Assembly (NCBI GenBank): GCA_015233295.1
Contig: JADFYC010000212.1
Span: 1 to 6,392, forward strand
Direction of reading: 5' to 3'
Length of the DNA: 6,392 bases
Source: Deltaproteobacteria bacterium
Lineage (GTDB): Bacteria > Desulfobacterota > JADFXK01
In this document: positions 1 to 6,275 of the stretch, piece after piece
Position numbering within the stretch: the stretch's first letter is position 1
How the letters are laid out: the number at the start of each line of letters is the position of its first letter
Made by a program: the position numbers and the translations under genes
The notes under the pieces: generated by a model
Databases searched by the model: none
The model's input: only the letters and a program-made list of their open reading frames with translations
Told to the model about the DNA's origin: nothing

Positions 1-1581
1 GGGGTGGACTGCTGAACCAACGGCCACATTTTCCACACACTGGATGGCCTTCAAGGCGGCGCCGGCGGCGTCCGAGATACTGGTGGTCATTTTCATGGGT
101 CGGCGAACGGGTCCGGCAGCATAAATACCAGTGCGGCGAGTTTCATAGGGGAAGCAAATAAAGTGAGAATCCGGGAACCCATAAAGATTGAGAAGCGGAA
201 GTTCCGGGCCTTGCCGGTAGGCCAAATTAAGGACCTGGCCGGTTTTGGGGATATAGTCTCTGGTAGCCAGAGTTACGGCTTCTTCTTTCTTCTCTTCACC
301 TTCGGCGCAGGGAAGATCAAATTCGGTGGTGTGGGTAGTGGGCATCATCCCGGTAGCCAAAACGATCAGGTCAAGTTCCTCTAACCGCACGTCTTGGTTG
401 AGCAGCATGTCTTTAACTTCCAAGGACAAGGTGTTTTCGTCGCCTTCCTCGATTTTAGGATCACCGTCCCGGCGAATAAAAACAGTCCCGCCATTCTGAA
501 CGGCCCGGTAAAAATTCTCATCTTGACCAGGGGTCCGGATGTCTCTGTAGACAATGTAGGTGGCCGCGTCGGGATTCTGCTGCTTAACATATGTGGCCTG
601 CTTCAACGAGGCCATACAGCAAACCGCCGAGCAATAGGGCAAATGGTTCTGGTCCCGGGAACCGGCGCACTGGATAAAGGCGACACTGGTCACTTCCTTA
701 CCATCAGAGGGACGGGTGATCTTGCCCAGCTTGGCCATTTCTTCCATTTGCACATTGGTGATGACATTGGGGAAGTTGCCATATCCCCACTCGCTCAGCT
801 TAGTGGCGTCATAGGGTTTCCATCCGGTGGCCTGGACAATGGCGCCGACCCGCTCTGCCGCGGAGGTTCCGTTTTTCTTGATGGACACATCAAACATGCC
901 CGGAGCACCAGCGATACTCTCAATGGTGCACCCGGTGTAGACCTTGATATTGCCGTTACCCTTAACTTCCTTTATCTTGTCCTCGACGCCGGTGGGTTCC
1001 AACTCCTGGTAAGGAGACTTCTCCGGAGCTTTCATCTTCATCCGGCCCATGAAACCACCCAGTTCGTTTTCCTTTTCCACCAGGACGACTTTATATCCCG
1101 CCTTGGCCGCGTCCACGGCCGCCGTCATACCCGACAAGCCACCACCCACAACCAGGATGTCTTTACACATATTTTCGACTTCATACGGCACAGGCATTTC
1201 ACTTTTGGCCAGTTTGACCAACCCCATGCGCAGGTAGTCTTCGCCCAACATCTGGTAGTCTTCTTTGGCTGTATCATCAGGCTCGGCGGGCATCATCCAG
1301 ACCACGTGTTCCCGGAGATTTACCCGGTCAAGCAAAGTGTTCGGGAAATTAAAGACATCAGTATTGACCCGTGGGGAGCAGGCGGCAATGGCGATGGTGT
1401 TGACGCCTGCTGCGGTGATGTCTTGCTTAATCAGGTCCGCGCCCTCTTGGCTGCACATTTGACCATGAGTCTTACAAATGGGGGCCTTTTGAGCCTTGGC
1501 CACCTTGACCAGGGCATCCACGTCCAGGGTGTCGCCGATACCACATCCCGTGCAAATATAGACAGCGGTTTTCTTATCCAT
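1..1581 (-). CDS. qmoB: Quinone-interacting membrane-bound oxidoreductase subunit B, HdrA-like flavin/Fe-S protein (C-terminus cut by left edge)
   Basis: The frame starts at ATG 1581-1579 and stays open for 527 codons to base 1, so the C-terminal end is missing. QmoB is usually about 740-760 residues, so roughly 70% is present. The N-terminal HdrA-type domain shows YICTGCG (C10, C13), C36, C43 in THGQMCS, and C68 in AACSPR, consistent with an iron-sulfur cluster. An FAD-binding GGGLSG lies at 146-151 with ELGG about 25 residues later. The QCAGSRD...C317...C321-C322 motif (first Cys C305) is the HdrA-type Cys/double-Cys cluster motif, and AAGPVRRP near residue 488 is the second FAD segment. 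No signal peptide or membrane helix is visible, so it is cytoplasmic. The AGGAGG at 1593-1588 overlaps the end of qmoA, and only 3 nt separate the genes, implying coupled translation. Role, from the family: with QmoA and a membrane subunit, electron transfer between quinones and APS reductase. Identification is firm; the missing tail normally carries further Fe-S and MvhD-like segments. Confidence 0.95.
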   Translation of the reverse strand, partial: MDKKTAVYICTGCGIGDTLDVDALVKVAKAQKAPICKTHGQMCSQEGADLIKQDITAAGVNTIAIAACSPRVNTDVFNFPNTLLDRVNLREHVVWMMPAEPDDTAKEDYQMLGEDYLRMGLVKLAKSEMPVPYEVENMCKDILVVGGGLSGMTAAVDAAKAGYKVVLVEKENELGGFMGRMKMKAPEKSPYQELEPTGVEDKIKEVKGNGNIKVYTGCTIESIAGAPGMFDVSIKKNGTSAAERVGAIVQATGWKPYDATKLSEWGYGNFPNVITNVQMEEMAKLGKITRPSDGKEVTSVAFIQCAGSRDQNHLPYCSAVCCMASLKQATYVKQQNPDAATYIVYRDIRTPGQDENFYRAVQNGGTVFIRRDGDPKIEEGDENTLSLEVKDMLLNQDVRLEELDLIVLATGMMPTTHTTEFDLPCAEGEEKKEEAVTLATRDYIPKTGQVLNLAYRQGPELPLLNLYGFPDSHFICFPYETRRTGIYAAGPVRRPMKMTTSISDAAGAALKAIQCVENVAVGSAVHP

Positions 1582-1584
1582 CTC

Positions 1585-2853
1585 TTACCTCCTCGCAATC
1601 GATTGAATGGCCCTAAGAGCCGCGGCGGTTGCATCCTGGACACAAGTGGCCACATCATTCGGCCGACGGACGGTGCCGGCTCCGTAAATACCTGCCTTAG
1701 CTGGGTCATTCATTAAGAAACCATATTCATCATAGGTGACATCGGCGGGGACTTTGCATGCGGCAGTGGCGGGTAACATCCCTGTGGACGAACCGACCAA
1801 GTCGGCCGTGTTTTTAAACTTCTCGCCCGTCATGGTATTCTCACCGTACAGAGTGAGGTTGCCGGTGCTCCGGTCTTCTTCAATGGTGGCCACTTTGGAT
1901 TTGATAAAAGATAAGCCTTCGTCTTTCTGGACCTTGACGTAGAAGTCTTCCAAACGTTCCATGGCCCTGATGTCGATGAAATATATGGTCATCTTAGCCT
2001 TGGGGTAAAGGGCTCTGATGTAGGTCGATTGTTTTAACGAAGCCAGACAGCAGATGCCTGAGCAAAAGCCCAGGTGGTTTTCGTCGCGGGACCCGGCACA
2101 TTGGATAAAGGCCACATTGGAGGGGGCCTTACCATCAGAGGGGCGCACTATCTTTCCCATGGTAGGACCGTCGGCCACAGCCAGGCGTTCCAGCATCACG
2201 TTGGTAATAACATTCTTATACTGGCCGAAGCCGTAGGATTCAAGTTTGGCGGCATCGTAAGGATTCCATCCAGCGGCCCAGATAACCGCCCCGAAGTTCA
2301 TGTCCAACTTTTTTGGGGCCATATCCAATTCAATCGCGTTGTAAGCGCATGCCTCTTGGGCTGCTTTTCCGTCCGCGGTTGTGACGATCGAAGGATCCAA
2401 CACGTAACGCATGGGAAAGGCCATGGGGTGGGGCAAATAGGCCGTCTTTATCTTATCCATGCCGAAATTAAATGGGTTGGAGATTTCCGCCCCGACTGCC
2501 TCAGCGCACTTGCCGCAGGCGGTGCAGTTTTCATTTACATATCTGGGCTCAATCTGAATTGTCGCGTGATAGTTGCCTTCAGAGCCTGAAAGGTGGGTTA
2601 CTTCAGCCATAGTAAAAAAACGAATACGCGGGTTTTGTTTAACCCGCCGGTAATTAATTTCCAGTCCGCAAGACGGTGGACACAACTTGGGGAAATATTG
2701 ATGCAGTTGGGCCACGCGTCCACCTAAGTAGGGACTCTTCTCCACCAGGACGACATCATACCCGGCTTCTGCGGCTTCGACGGCGGAAGTCAACCCGCTA
2801 ATACCGCCACCGACCACTAATATGGTTTGAGATCCCGTTCTTCCATCTGCCAT
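1585..2853 (-). CDS. qmoA: Quinone-interacting membrane-bound oxidoreductase subunit A, HdrA-like FAD/Fe-S protein
   Basis: This complete 422-residue protein has the usual size of QmoA. The Rossmann FAD motif VVGGGISG is at 13-20, followed by VLVEKSPYLGGR (35-46). C58 and C62 sit in KLCPPSCGLE, as in HdrA-like proteins. A ferredoxin-like insertion has C110-x2-C113-x2-C116 and a distant C169 in EACAYNAIEL, a plausible [4Fe-4S] site. QCAGSRD (C252) with C264, C268 and C269 forms the HdrA-type motif, and YGAGTVRRPND near the C-terminus completes the FAD fold. There is no membrane segment or signal peptide. The start is fixed by GGAGG (2864-2860), 6 nt ahead of the ATG. It lies 375 bp downstream of aprA, beyond a terminator, and 3 nt before qmoB. 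Family role: the cytoplasmic Qmo subunit that passes quinone-derived electrons towards AprBA. It is strongly paralogous to QmoB in its middle part. Identification is firm. Confidence 0.96.
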   Translation of the reverse strand: MADGRTGSQTILVVGGGISGLTSAVEAAEAGYDVVLVEKSPYLGGRVAQLHQYFPKLCPPSCGLEINYRRVKQNPRIRFFTMAEVTHLSGSEGNYHATIQIEPRYVNENCTACGKCAEAVGAEISNPFNFGMDKIKTAYLPHPMAFPMRYVLDPSIVTTADGKAAQEACAYNAIELDMAPKKLDMNFGAVIWAAGWNPYDAAKLESYGFGQYKNVITNVMLERLAVADGPTMGKIVRPSDGKAPSNVAFIQCAGSRDENHLGFCSGICCLASLKQSTYIRALYPKAKMTIYFIDIRAMERLEDFYVKVQKDEGLSFIKSKVATIEEDRSTGNLTLYGENTMTGEKFKNTADLVGSSTGMLPATAACKVPADVTYDEYGFLMNDPAKAGIYGAGTVRRPNDVATCVQDATAAALRAIQSIARR

Positions 2854-3228
2854 GCCGTACCTCCGCAGTGATATTTTGTATTAGGACCAATTAATGCTTT
2901 TCCCACACCATCAAGAAAAGGACTCACGTAATACTACCGGACGGATGTTGGTTTATGCACTCGGTTCAGAGGAATTCGGCGGGGTCTCAATATGGAGGTG
3001 GCTGCAGCGCTTTCAGATGCGACGGCATTCCCTGATGACACCCCACTTTTGGTGACAACCAATATCTCCGGTATGATTTTCTCGAGAGATTGGCCAAGAT
3101 CAGCTAATCTGCCCAGGAAATCATACGGAAAGTCAATCTGATGCGCCACCATCGGGCAAAAAAAAGCAAAGAAAAACTCCAGGCGCCTTGATGGCGCCTG
3201 AAGTTTAGGTGTTACCGCATGGTGAAAA
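2854..3228. other. 375-bp aprA-qmoA intergenic region without a convincing gene
   Basis: The gap contains the aprA terminator (3158-3200) and the qmoA ribosome binding site. It also has an imperfect inverted repeat, CCAATATCTC (3059-3068) with GAGAGATTGG (3084-3093), showing one mismatch and a 15-nt loop. A 72-codon minus-strand frame (3152-2934) begins inside the T-rich tail of the terminator and has no Shine-Dalgarno, so I do not call it a gene. A weak promoter-like pair facing qmoA, TTGATG (2914-2909) and TAATTG (2893-2888), has a short 15-bp spacer. It is not good enough to call, though a promoter for qmoAB would be expected in this gap if the terminator is efficient. Confidence 0.7.
3158..3200 (-). 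terminator. Rho-independent terminator after aprA
   Basis: Read on the minus strand, a perfect 8-bp GC-rich stem (CAGGCGCC at 3200-3193 pairing with GGCGCCTG at 3187-3180, loop ATCAA) begins 28 nt after the aprA stop codon. It is followed by GAG, five T, C, three T, GC and eight T. The T-rich tract is on the minus-strand side only, so the element works in the aprBA direction. It would end or reduce transcription before qmoA, implying either read-through or a separate qmo promoter. Confidence 0.85.
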
Positions 3229-5100
3229 TTACTTCACGATGTTGATAATGTCTCTCTTCATGCAGGACCATTGCGCTGAGGCCGGATCCCACTTAATATT
3301 GGCGAAGCAATGCCAATTTTTTTCGTCCATCTTGGGTGTGTCGGAGCGGAAGTAGTAGCCCGGCCATCTGGTTTCTTCACGGAACTGGATGGTGCGGACG
3401 TGGGCTTCGGCTTGCCACATTCTGTGGACGTTTTCCCAGCAGCGTTCCAACTCATAAATACCGTTGGCGGCCAGCTTCTCGGCATCTTCCTTCAAGAAAG
3501 CCAACAGTTCCATGCCTCTTTCCAACAGGTACTTGTTGGTGGTGAAGGCTGCGGAAACGCCACCAGCGTATTCGTCCATGATCTTCTGCAGACGGAACAT
3601 GAACATGAACGGCTTGATGTAGTTGGGGTTGATGTTTTCGTCGTAGGACAGGCCGGAGAATTCGGCAAATCTGTCAAGCGGAGCCAGGATGGTCTTCTTC
3701 ATGGCTTCGATCTTGGCGGCATCAACTTTGGGCTGAGTATTATTTTCGACGATGAACTTAATGGCGGCCTTAGCGGCGATCCGGCCTTCGGCGTGTGAAC
3801 CGGAGGAGAACTTGTGGCTGGAGGCGCCAGAAGCGTCGCCGGCGGCAAACAAGCCCTTAACCGTCGTCATATTGGCATAACCAAAGAAGTACTCTTTCGG
3901 AGCGAGGTCTTCAGGACCACTGACCCAGGCGCCGGAAGCACCGGAGTGGGAACCGATGAAGTAAGGTTCGCAAGCGGCGATTTCAGAAGGTCTCTCTTCG
4001 GGAGCGATATTCTGTGAAGCCCACAGCAAAGCCTGGGAGATGGTCATGTCAAGAAAGTCTTCCCATGCTTCGGCTTCGAGGTGTTTCATCTTCTTCTTCT
4101 TGGCTTTCTCATCAAGACCTTCAGCCAAGGCGGCGATAGCATCATGGGTCATCATATACAGAGGGCCTTTGCCGATGTTGACATCGAGCATGCCCAGGTA
4201 GTTCCGGAGGTTGGCCGGGATGGGTTTAACCAAACCGTAAGGAGCGTAATTTTGCAGCTCTTCCTTCCTCTCGATCATGTAGTTGCCGCCAAAGGCATTC
4301 TTGGCAGCCGACTTGAACAGCAAGAACCAGGCGCCCACCGGTCCGTATGCATCTTTAAAGCGGACGGGGATAAAACGGACTTCCTGGCAGGTCATTTCAG
4401 CGCCGGCCTTAAGGGTGAAGTATGCGCTGGAGCCGGTGTTGAAGGGGGGATACCAGGAACGGCCAATACCTTCGCCAGAGGACCTGGGTTTGAACACGTG
4501 CACCGCGCCGCCCATGGCGCAGATAACGGCTTTGGCTTTGAATACGTAGAATTTCTCTTCACGGGTGCTGAACCCGACTGCGCCGGCAACCCGATCGCCG
4601 TCCATAATCGGTTCGACGATGAAGATTCTTTCTAAGATGTTTTCGCTGCCCAGAGCATTCTTAGCGGCTTCAGCCACGATGACCTTATAGGACTCACCGT
4701 TGATCATAAGCTGCCACCGGCCTTCATGGACGTACTTTCCGGCTTCGTCTTTCCAAATGGGGAGGCCCCATTTTTCAAACAAATGGACGGAGGAATCCAC
4801 GTGACGAGCGATATTGTAGACTAAGTCTTCACGGCAGACGCCCATCAGGTCCTGACGGACGTAATTGACATAGTCTTCAGCCGTATTTTGGCCGTCGCAA
4901 ATGCCGACGTACTGATTGATAGCGGAAAGGCCCATAGCCACGGCGCCGCTGCGATCAAATGCAGCCTTGTCAACAACGGTGACCTTCAAGTTGTTCTTCT
5001 TGGCCCAATAAGCCGCCTCAACAGCCGCACCGGTGGAGGCCATGCCGCCGCCGATGATCAAGAGGTCGGTAGTAACTTCTACGGTTGGGAAATTTGCCAT
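3229..5100 (-). CDS. aprA: Adenylylsulfate (APS) reductase alpha subunit
   Basis: This 623-residue flavoprotein is the catalytic subunit of dissimilatory APS reductase, which reduces APS to sulfite and AMP in the cytoplasm with AprB. It belongs to the fumarate reductase/succinate dehydrogenase flavoprotein family. The FAD motif IIGGGMASTGAA lies at 15-26, VVDKAAFDRSGAVAMGLSAIN at 42-62, AMGGAVHVFKPRS at 195-207 and GLFAAGDASGASSHKF at 416-431. Positions matching the active-site Asn, Trp, Arg and His of the Archaeoglobus enzyme appear to be N62 (SAINQY), W216 (RSWYPPF), R247 (IPVRF) and H385 (GSHSGA); this is by motif, not alignment. The C-terminal helical part ends in NIVK. An in-frame ATG 13 codons upstream lies inside aprB and lacks a ribosome binding site. 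The chosen ATG (5100-5098) has GGAGG at 5112-5108, and the protein then begins MANFPTVEV, as is typical. The gene follows aprB by 13 nt. It is slightly shorter than Desulfovibrio AprA. Identification is certain. Confidence 0.98.
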   Translation of the reverse strand: MANFPTVEVTTDLLIIGGGMASTGAAVEAAYWAKKNNLKVTVVDKAAFDRSGAVAMGLSAINQYVGICDGQNTAEDYVNYVRQDLMGVCREDLVYNIARHVDSSVHLFEKWGLPIWKDEAGKYVHEGRWQLMINGESYKVIVAEAAKNALGSENILERIFIVEPIMDGDRVAGAVGFSTREEKFYVFKAKAVICAMGGAVHVFKPRSSGEGIGRSWYPPFNTGSSAYFTLKAGAEMTCQEVRFIPVRFKDAYGPVGAWFLLFKSAAKNAFGGNYMIERKEELQNYAPYGLVKPIPANLRNYLGMLDVNIGKGPLYMMTHDAIAALAEGLDEKAKKKKMKHLEAEAWEDFLDMTISQALLWASQNIAPEERPSEIAACEPYFIGSHSGASGAWVSGPEDLAPKEYFFGYANMTTVKGLFAAGDASGASSHKFSSGSHAEGRIAAKAAIKFIVENNTQPKVDAAKIEAMKKTILAPLDRFAEFSGLSYDENINPNYIKPFMFMFRLQKIMDEYAGGVSAAFTTNKYLLERGMELLAFLKEDAEKLAANGIYELERCWENVHRMWQAEAHVRTIQFREETRWPGYYFRSDTPKMDEKNWHCFANIKWDPASAQWSCMKRDIINIVK

Positions 5101-5113
5101 GGATCCACCTCCA
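5101..5113 (-). promoter_or_regulatory. Ribosome binding site deciding the aprA start
   Basis: The 13-nt gap between the aprB stop and the aprA ATG carries GGAGGTGG (GGAGG at 5112-5108), leaving 7 nt to the ATG at 5100. This supports the internal start over the upstream in-frame ATG at 5139, which would overlap aprB by 26 nt. Confidence 0.85.
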
Positions 5114-5557
5114 TTATTTTTTAATTGTGGGAAGGGCACTTAAATTCAAAGACGCCGGTTCGGTCATCAGCAGTTCGGACTTCAGATCTGCGGAACCTTC
5201 AGCAAAGCCACCCAGAGGTTGAGCAGAACCTTCAGGGATTGACCGGATGGGGAACTTAAAGCGTTTCAGCGTCCCGTTTCTGAATTTGACCGTCCACATA
5301 ATGTCTTCGGACCCACGAAGTGGAACCACGCTGCCGCCCAGCGGCATAAAGTCGGCGTAGCCTCTTACGTCAATCGCCTGTTGGGGGCAGATCTTGACGC
5401 AGTTATAGCATTCCCAGCACAACCATGGATCACGGTTGTAGCCTTTCATCTTCTCTTTGTCGAGCATCATCAAGTCTTGGGGACAAATGTGCATACAGGC
5501 CGTCTTGTCTTGACCTTTGCATCCGTCACACTTCTCTAAGATTACATAGCTTGGCAT
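5114..5557 (-). CDS. aprB: Adenylylsulfate (APS) reductase beta subunit, two-cluster ferredoxin
   Basis: This 147-residue protein is the electron-transfer partner of AprA. The N-terminal part is a two-[4Fe-4S] ferredoxin fold. It has C10, C13, C21 and C25 in the first half (EKCDGCKGQ, ACMHICP) and C47, C50, C53 and C57 in the second (LCWECYNCVKICP). By family precedent, C10/C13/C21/C57 bind one cluster and C25/C47/C50/C53 the other. W48, between the clusters and the flavin subunit in the known structure, is conserved. After about residue 70 comes a beta-strand segment (WTVKFRNGTLKRFKFPIRS) and an extended tail ending PTIKK, which in the family wraps around AprA. The start is set by AGGAGGG at 5570-5564, 6 nt before the ATG. 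It is the first gene of the aprBA unit, and promoters P1 and P2 lie upstream. The length is near the Archaeoglobus form and shorter than the Desulfovibrio form. Identification is certain. Confidence 0.98.
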   Translation of the reverse strand: MPSYVILEKCDGCKGQDKTACMHICPQDLMMLDKEKMKGYNRDPWLCWECYNCVKICPQQAIDVRGYADFMPLGGSVVPLRGSEDIMWTVKFRNGTLKRFKFPIRSIPEGSAQPLGGFAEGSADLKSELLMTEPASLNLSALPTIKK

Positions 5558-5579
5558 TCGTTACCCTCCTACAGTTGTT

Positions 5580-5630
5580 TTAAGAACCCAAAGTTCCTTT
5601 AAGTCCCAGAACGTTCTGGAAAAATATCAA
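5580..5630 (-). other. Possible 16-codon leader ORF behind a consensus Shine-Dalgarno
   Basis: AAGGAGGTG (5650-5642) is an almost perfect complement of the 16S rRNA tail, yet it lies 85 nt before the aprB start. The first usable start after it is TTG at 5630, giving the 16-residue peptide MIFFQNVLGLKGTLGS and a TAA at 5582-5580, 22 nt before the aprB ATG. The spacing from the Shine-Dalgarno to TTG (about 12-13 nt) is long and the start codon is weak, so translation is uncertain. It could be a leader peptide coupled to aprB or a ribosome standby site. Confidence 0.25.
5606..5619. repeat. Perfect 14-bp palindrome in the aprB leader
   Basis: CCAGAACGTTCTGG is an exact dyad with no spacer, located between P1 and the aprB ribosome binding site. 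As DNA it could bind a dimeric regulator; as RNA it could fold into a 5-bp stem with an ACGU loop. The regulator is unknown. Confidence 0.5.
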
Positions 5631-5700
5631 CCGCTGTGTAACACCTCCTTCCAGCAACCTATAAATTTTTTTGTGGGACATTCCATCCCTTTATATAATA

Positions 5701-5729
5701 AGGTCGGGACCCATCACAGGGGCCCACCT
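5701..5729 (-). repeat. Bulged hairpin in the aprB leader
   Basis: The plus-strand arms AGGT-c-GGG-a-CCC (5701-5712) and GGG-CCC-ACCT (5720-5729) pair over 10 bp with two single-base bulges and a 7-nt loop. It lies about 45 nt into the predicted P1 transcript. No T tract follows, so it is not a terminator; a role in mRNA stability or control is inference. Confidence 0.45.
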
Positions 5730-5772
5730 CTAGTTCTGCTTTGGTCTTGCCGCCCGATCCTCAGGCTGAAGA

Positions 5773-5790
5773 TTGTGAAAAATATACCAA
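5773..5790. promoter_or_regulatory. Rex-like operator candidate overlapping the P1 -10 box
   Basis: TTGTGAAAAATATACCAA has one perfect half of the Rex consensus (TTGTGAA-N4-TTCACAA) and 4 of 7 matches in the other half, at the correct total length of 18 bp. It covers the P1 -10 box, a position suited to repression. Rex, the NADH/NAD+-sensing repressor, is reported or predicted to control sulfate-reduction genes in Desulfovibrio and relatives. Assignment here is by motif only. Confidence 0.35.
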
Positions 5791-5807
5791 ACGAAGTGAT
5801 GTGTCAA
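5779..5807 (-). promoter_or_regulatory. Promoter P1 for aprBA
   Basis: On the minus strand, a perfect -35 box TTGACA (5807-5802) is followed after 17 bp by TATTTT (5784-5779); an overlapping TATATT (5786-5781) gives a 15-bp spacer. The start of transcription would fall near 5772. It is the promoter-like sequence nearest to aprB in the correct direction. Confidence 0.6.
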
Positions 5808-5967
5808 GAAAAAAGAACCAAAAAAAATTGCGCTGGACTCTAATCCTGATACCTGCCGTTGCCCGGCCCATTGATCCCGGGGCCATCGCCTCTAATTGCC
5901 TTGTCTATCGGTGGCATCTTCTTGATTTTCTCATTAAAACAATAAGATGGACACCATAGAAACAACC

Positions 5968-5985
5968 TTGTGCAATTCTGAACAA
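5968..5985. promoter_or_regulatory. Rex-like operator candidate just downstream of the P2 -10 box
   Basis: TTGTGCAATTCTGAACAA is an 18-bp dyad with symmetric positions TTGT-CA and TG-ACAA. It matches the Rex consensus at 6 of 7 positions in the left half and 5 of 7 in the right. It abuts the P2 -10 box and would cover the transcription start. A similar motif occurs at P1, which strengthens both. Another regulator with TTGT/ACAA half-sites is possible. Confidence 0.4.
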
Positions 5986-6013
5986 AGATATAGTAGCCGA
6001 ATTTTCATGTCAA
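5985..6013 (-). promoter_or_regulatory. Promoter P2 upstream of aprBA
   Basis: A second perfect TTGACA (6013-6008) on the minus strand is followed after 17 bp by TATCTT (5990-5985), or after 15 bp by TATATC (5992-5987). It would start transcription near 5978, about 420 nt before aprB and upstream of P1. No gene lies between, so it either adds to aprBA expression or makes a short untranslated RNA. Confidence 0.45.
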
Positions 6014-6232
6014 GGAAAAAATGAAGGCGATTGCGCTTTTCGCGACTATCGACCCACCAGACATTCCCAAACGGCCTACGCCGCCTGAGGGTTACCTGAC
6101 TGTGCTTCGCCCGGCAAAAAAACCGTTAGTTAGTCGTCACCATTCAAGGTAGTGATACTTGGTACACTGATGACTGAAAGCTGATCGCTTACGGAAATAG
6201 TGGAACCTGGGGGGCGGCGAGTTAATCGGGGT

Positions 6233-6250
6233 GATTATTAAGATTATTAA
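6233..6250. repeat. Tandem 9-bp direct repeat
   Basis: GATTATTAA occurs twice back to back (6233-6241 and 6242-6250). It is an AT-rich patch between GC-rich flanks. It may be chance, a slippage product or a paired protein-binding site. Confidence 0.5.
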
Positions 6251-6275
6251 GAAGTCGCGGCCGGTTCAGACCACG

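Larger units (their letters stand above)
5558..5772 (-). promoter_or_regulatory. Long 5' leader of aprBA
   Basis: If transcription starts at P1, about 215 nt precede aprB. The leader holds, in transcript order, a bulged hairpin (5729-5701), a short GGGA/TCCC hairpin, a consensus Shine-Dalgarno with no adjacent gene (5650-5642), a 14-bp palindrome (5619-5606) and a weak hairpin (about 5600-5582) just ahead of the aprB ribosome binding site. I do not recognise a known riboswitch class, and no hairpin is followed by a T tract, so classical attenuation is not evident. The leader extent is inferred from the promoter. Confidence 0.45.

Noticed and set aside
394..1716. 440-codon plus-strand open frame opposite qmoB and qmoA
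   Set aside because: It is antisense to two unmistakable HdrA-family genes, has no recognisable motifs or ribosome binding site, and results from their codon bias.
2074..2589. 171-codon plus-strand open frame opposite qmoA
   Set aside because: Shadow of qmoA with no domain signal.
2888..2914. Promoter-like TTGATG/TAATTG ahead of qmoA
   Set aside because: 15-bp spacer and a poor -10 box; mentioned as a possibility only because the terminator makes a qmo promoter likely.
4081..4635. 184-codon plus-strand open frame opposite aprA
   Set aside because: Shadow of aprA; no family motifs and no ribosome binding site.
5101..5139. Upstream in-frame ATG for aprA adding 13 residues
   Set aside because: It would overlap aprB, lacks a Shine-Dalgarno and encodes a glycine-rich run made by the true ribosome binding site.
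5671..5699. Plus-strand promoter-like TTGTGG-17-TATAAT inside the aprB leader
   Set aside because: The -35 box matches the consensus at only 3 of 6 positions, the patch is simply AT-rich, and no plus-strand gene follows.
5741..5959. 72-codon plus-strand frame upstream of aprB
   Set aside because: TTG start, no ribosome binding site, no domain-like content, and it overlaps the minus-strand promoter P1 and its operator candidate.
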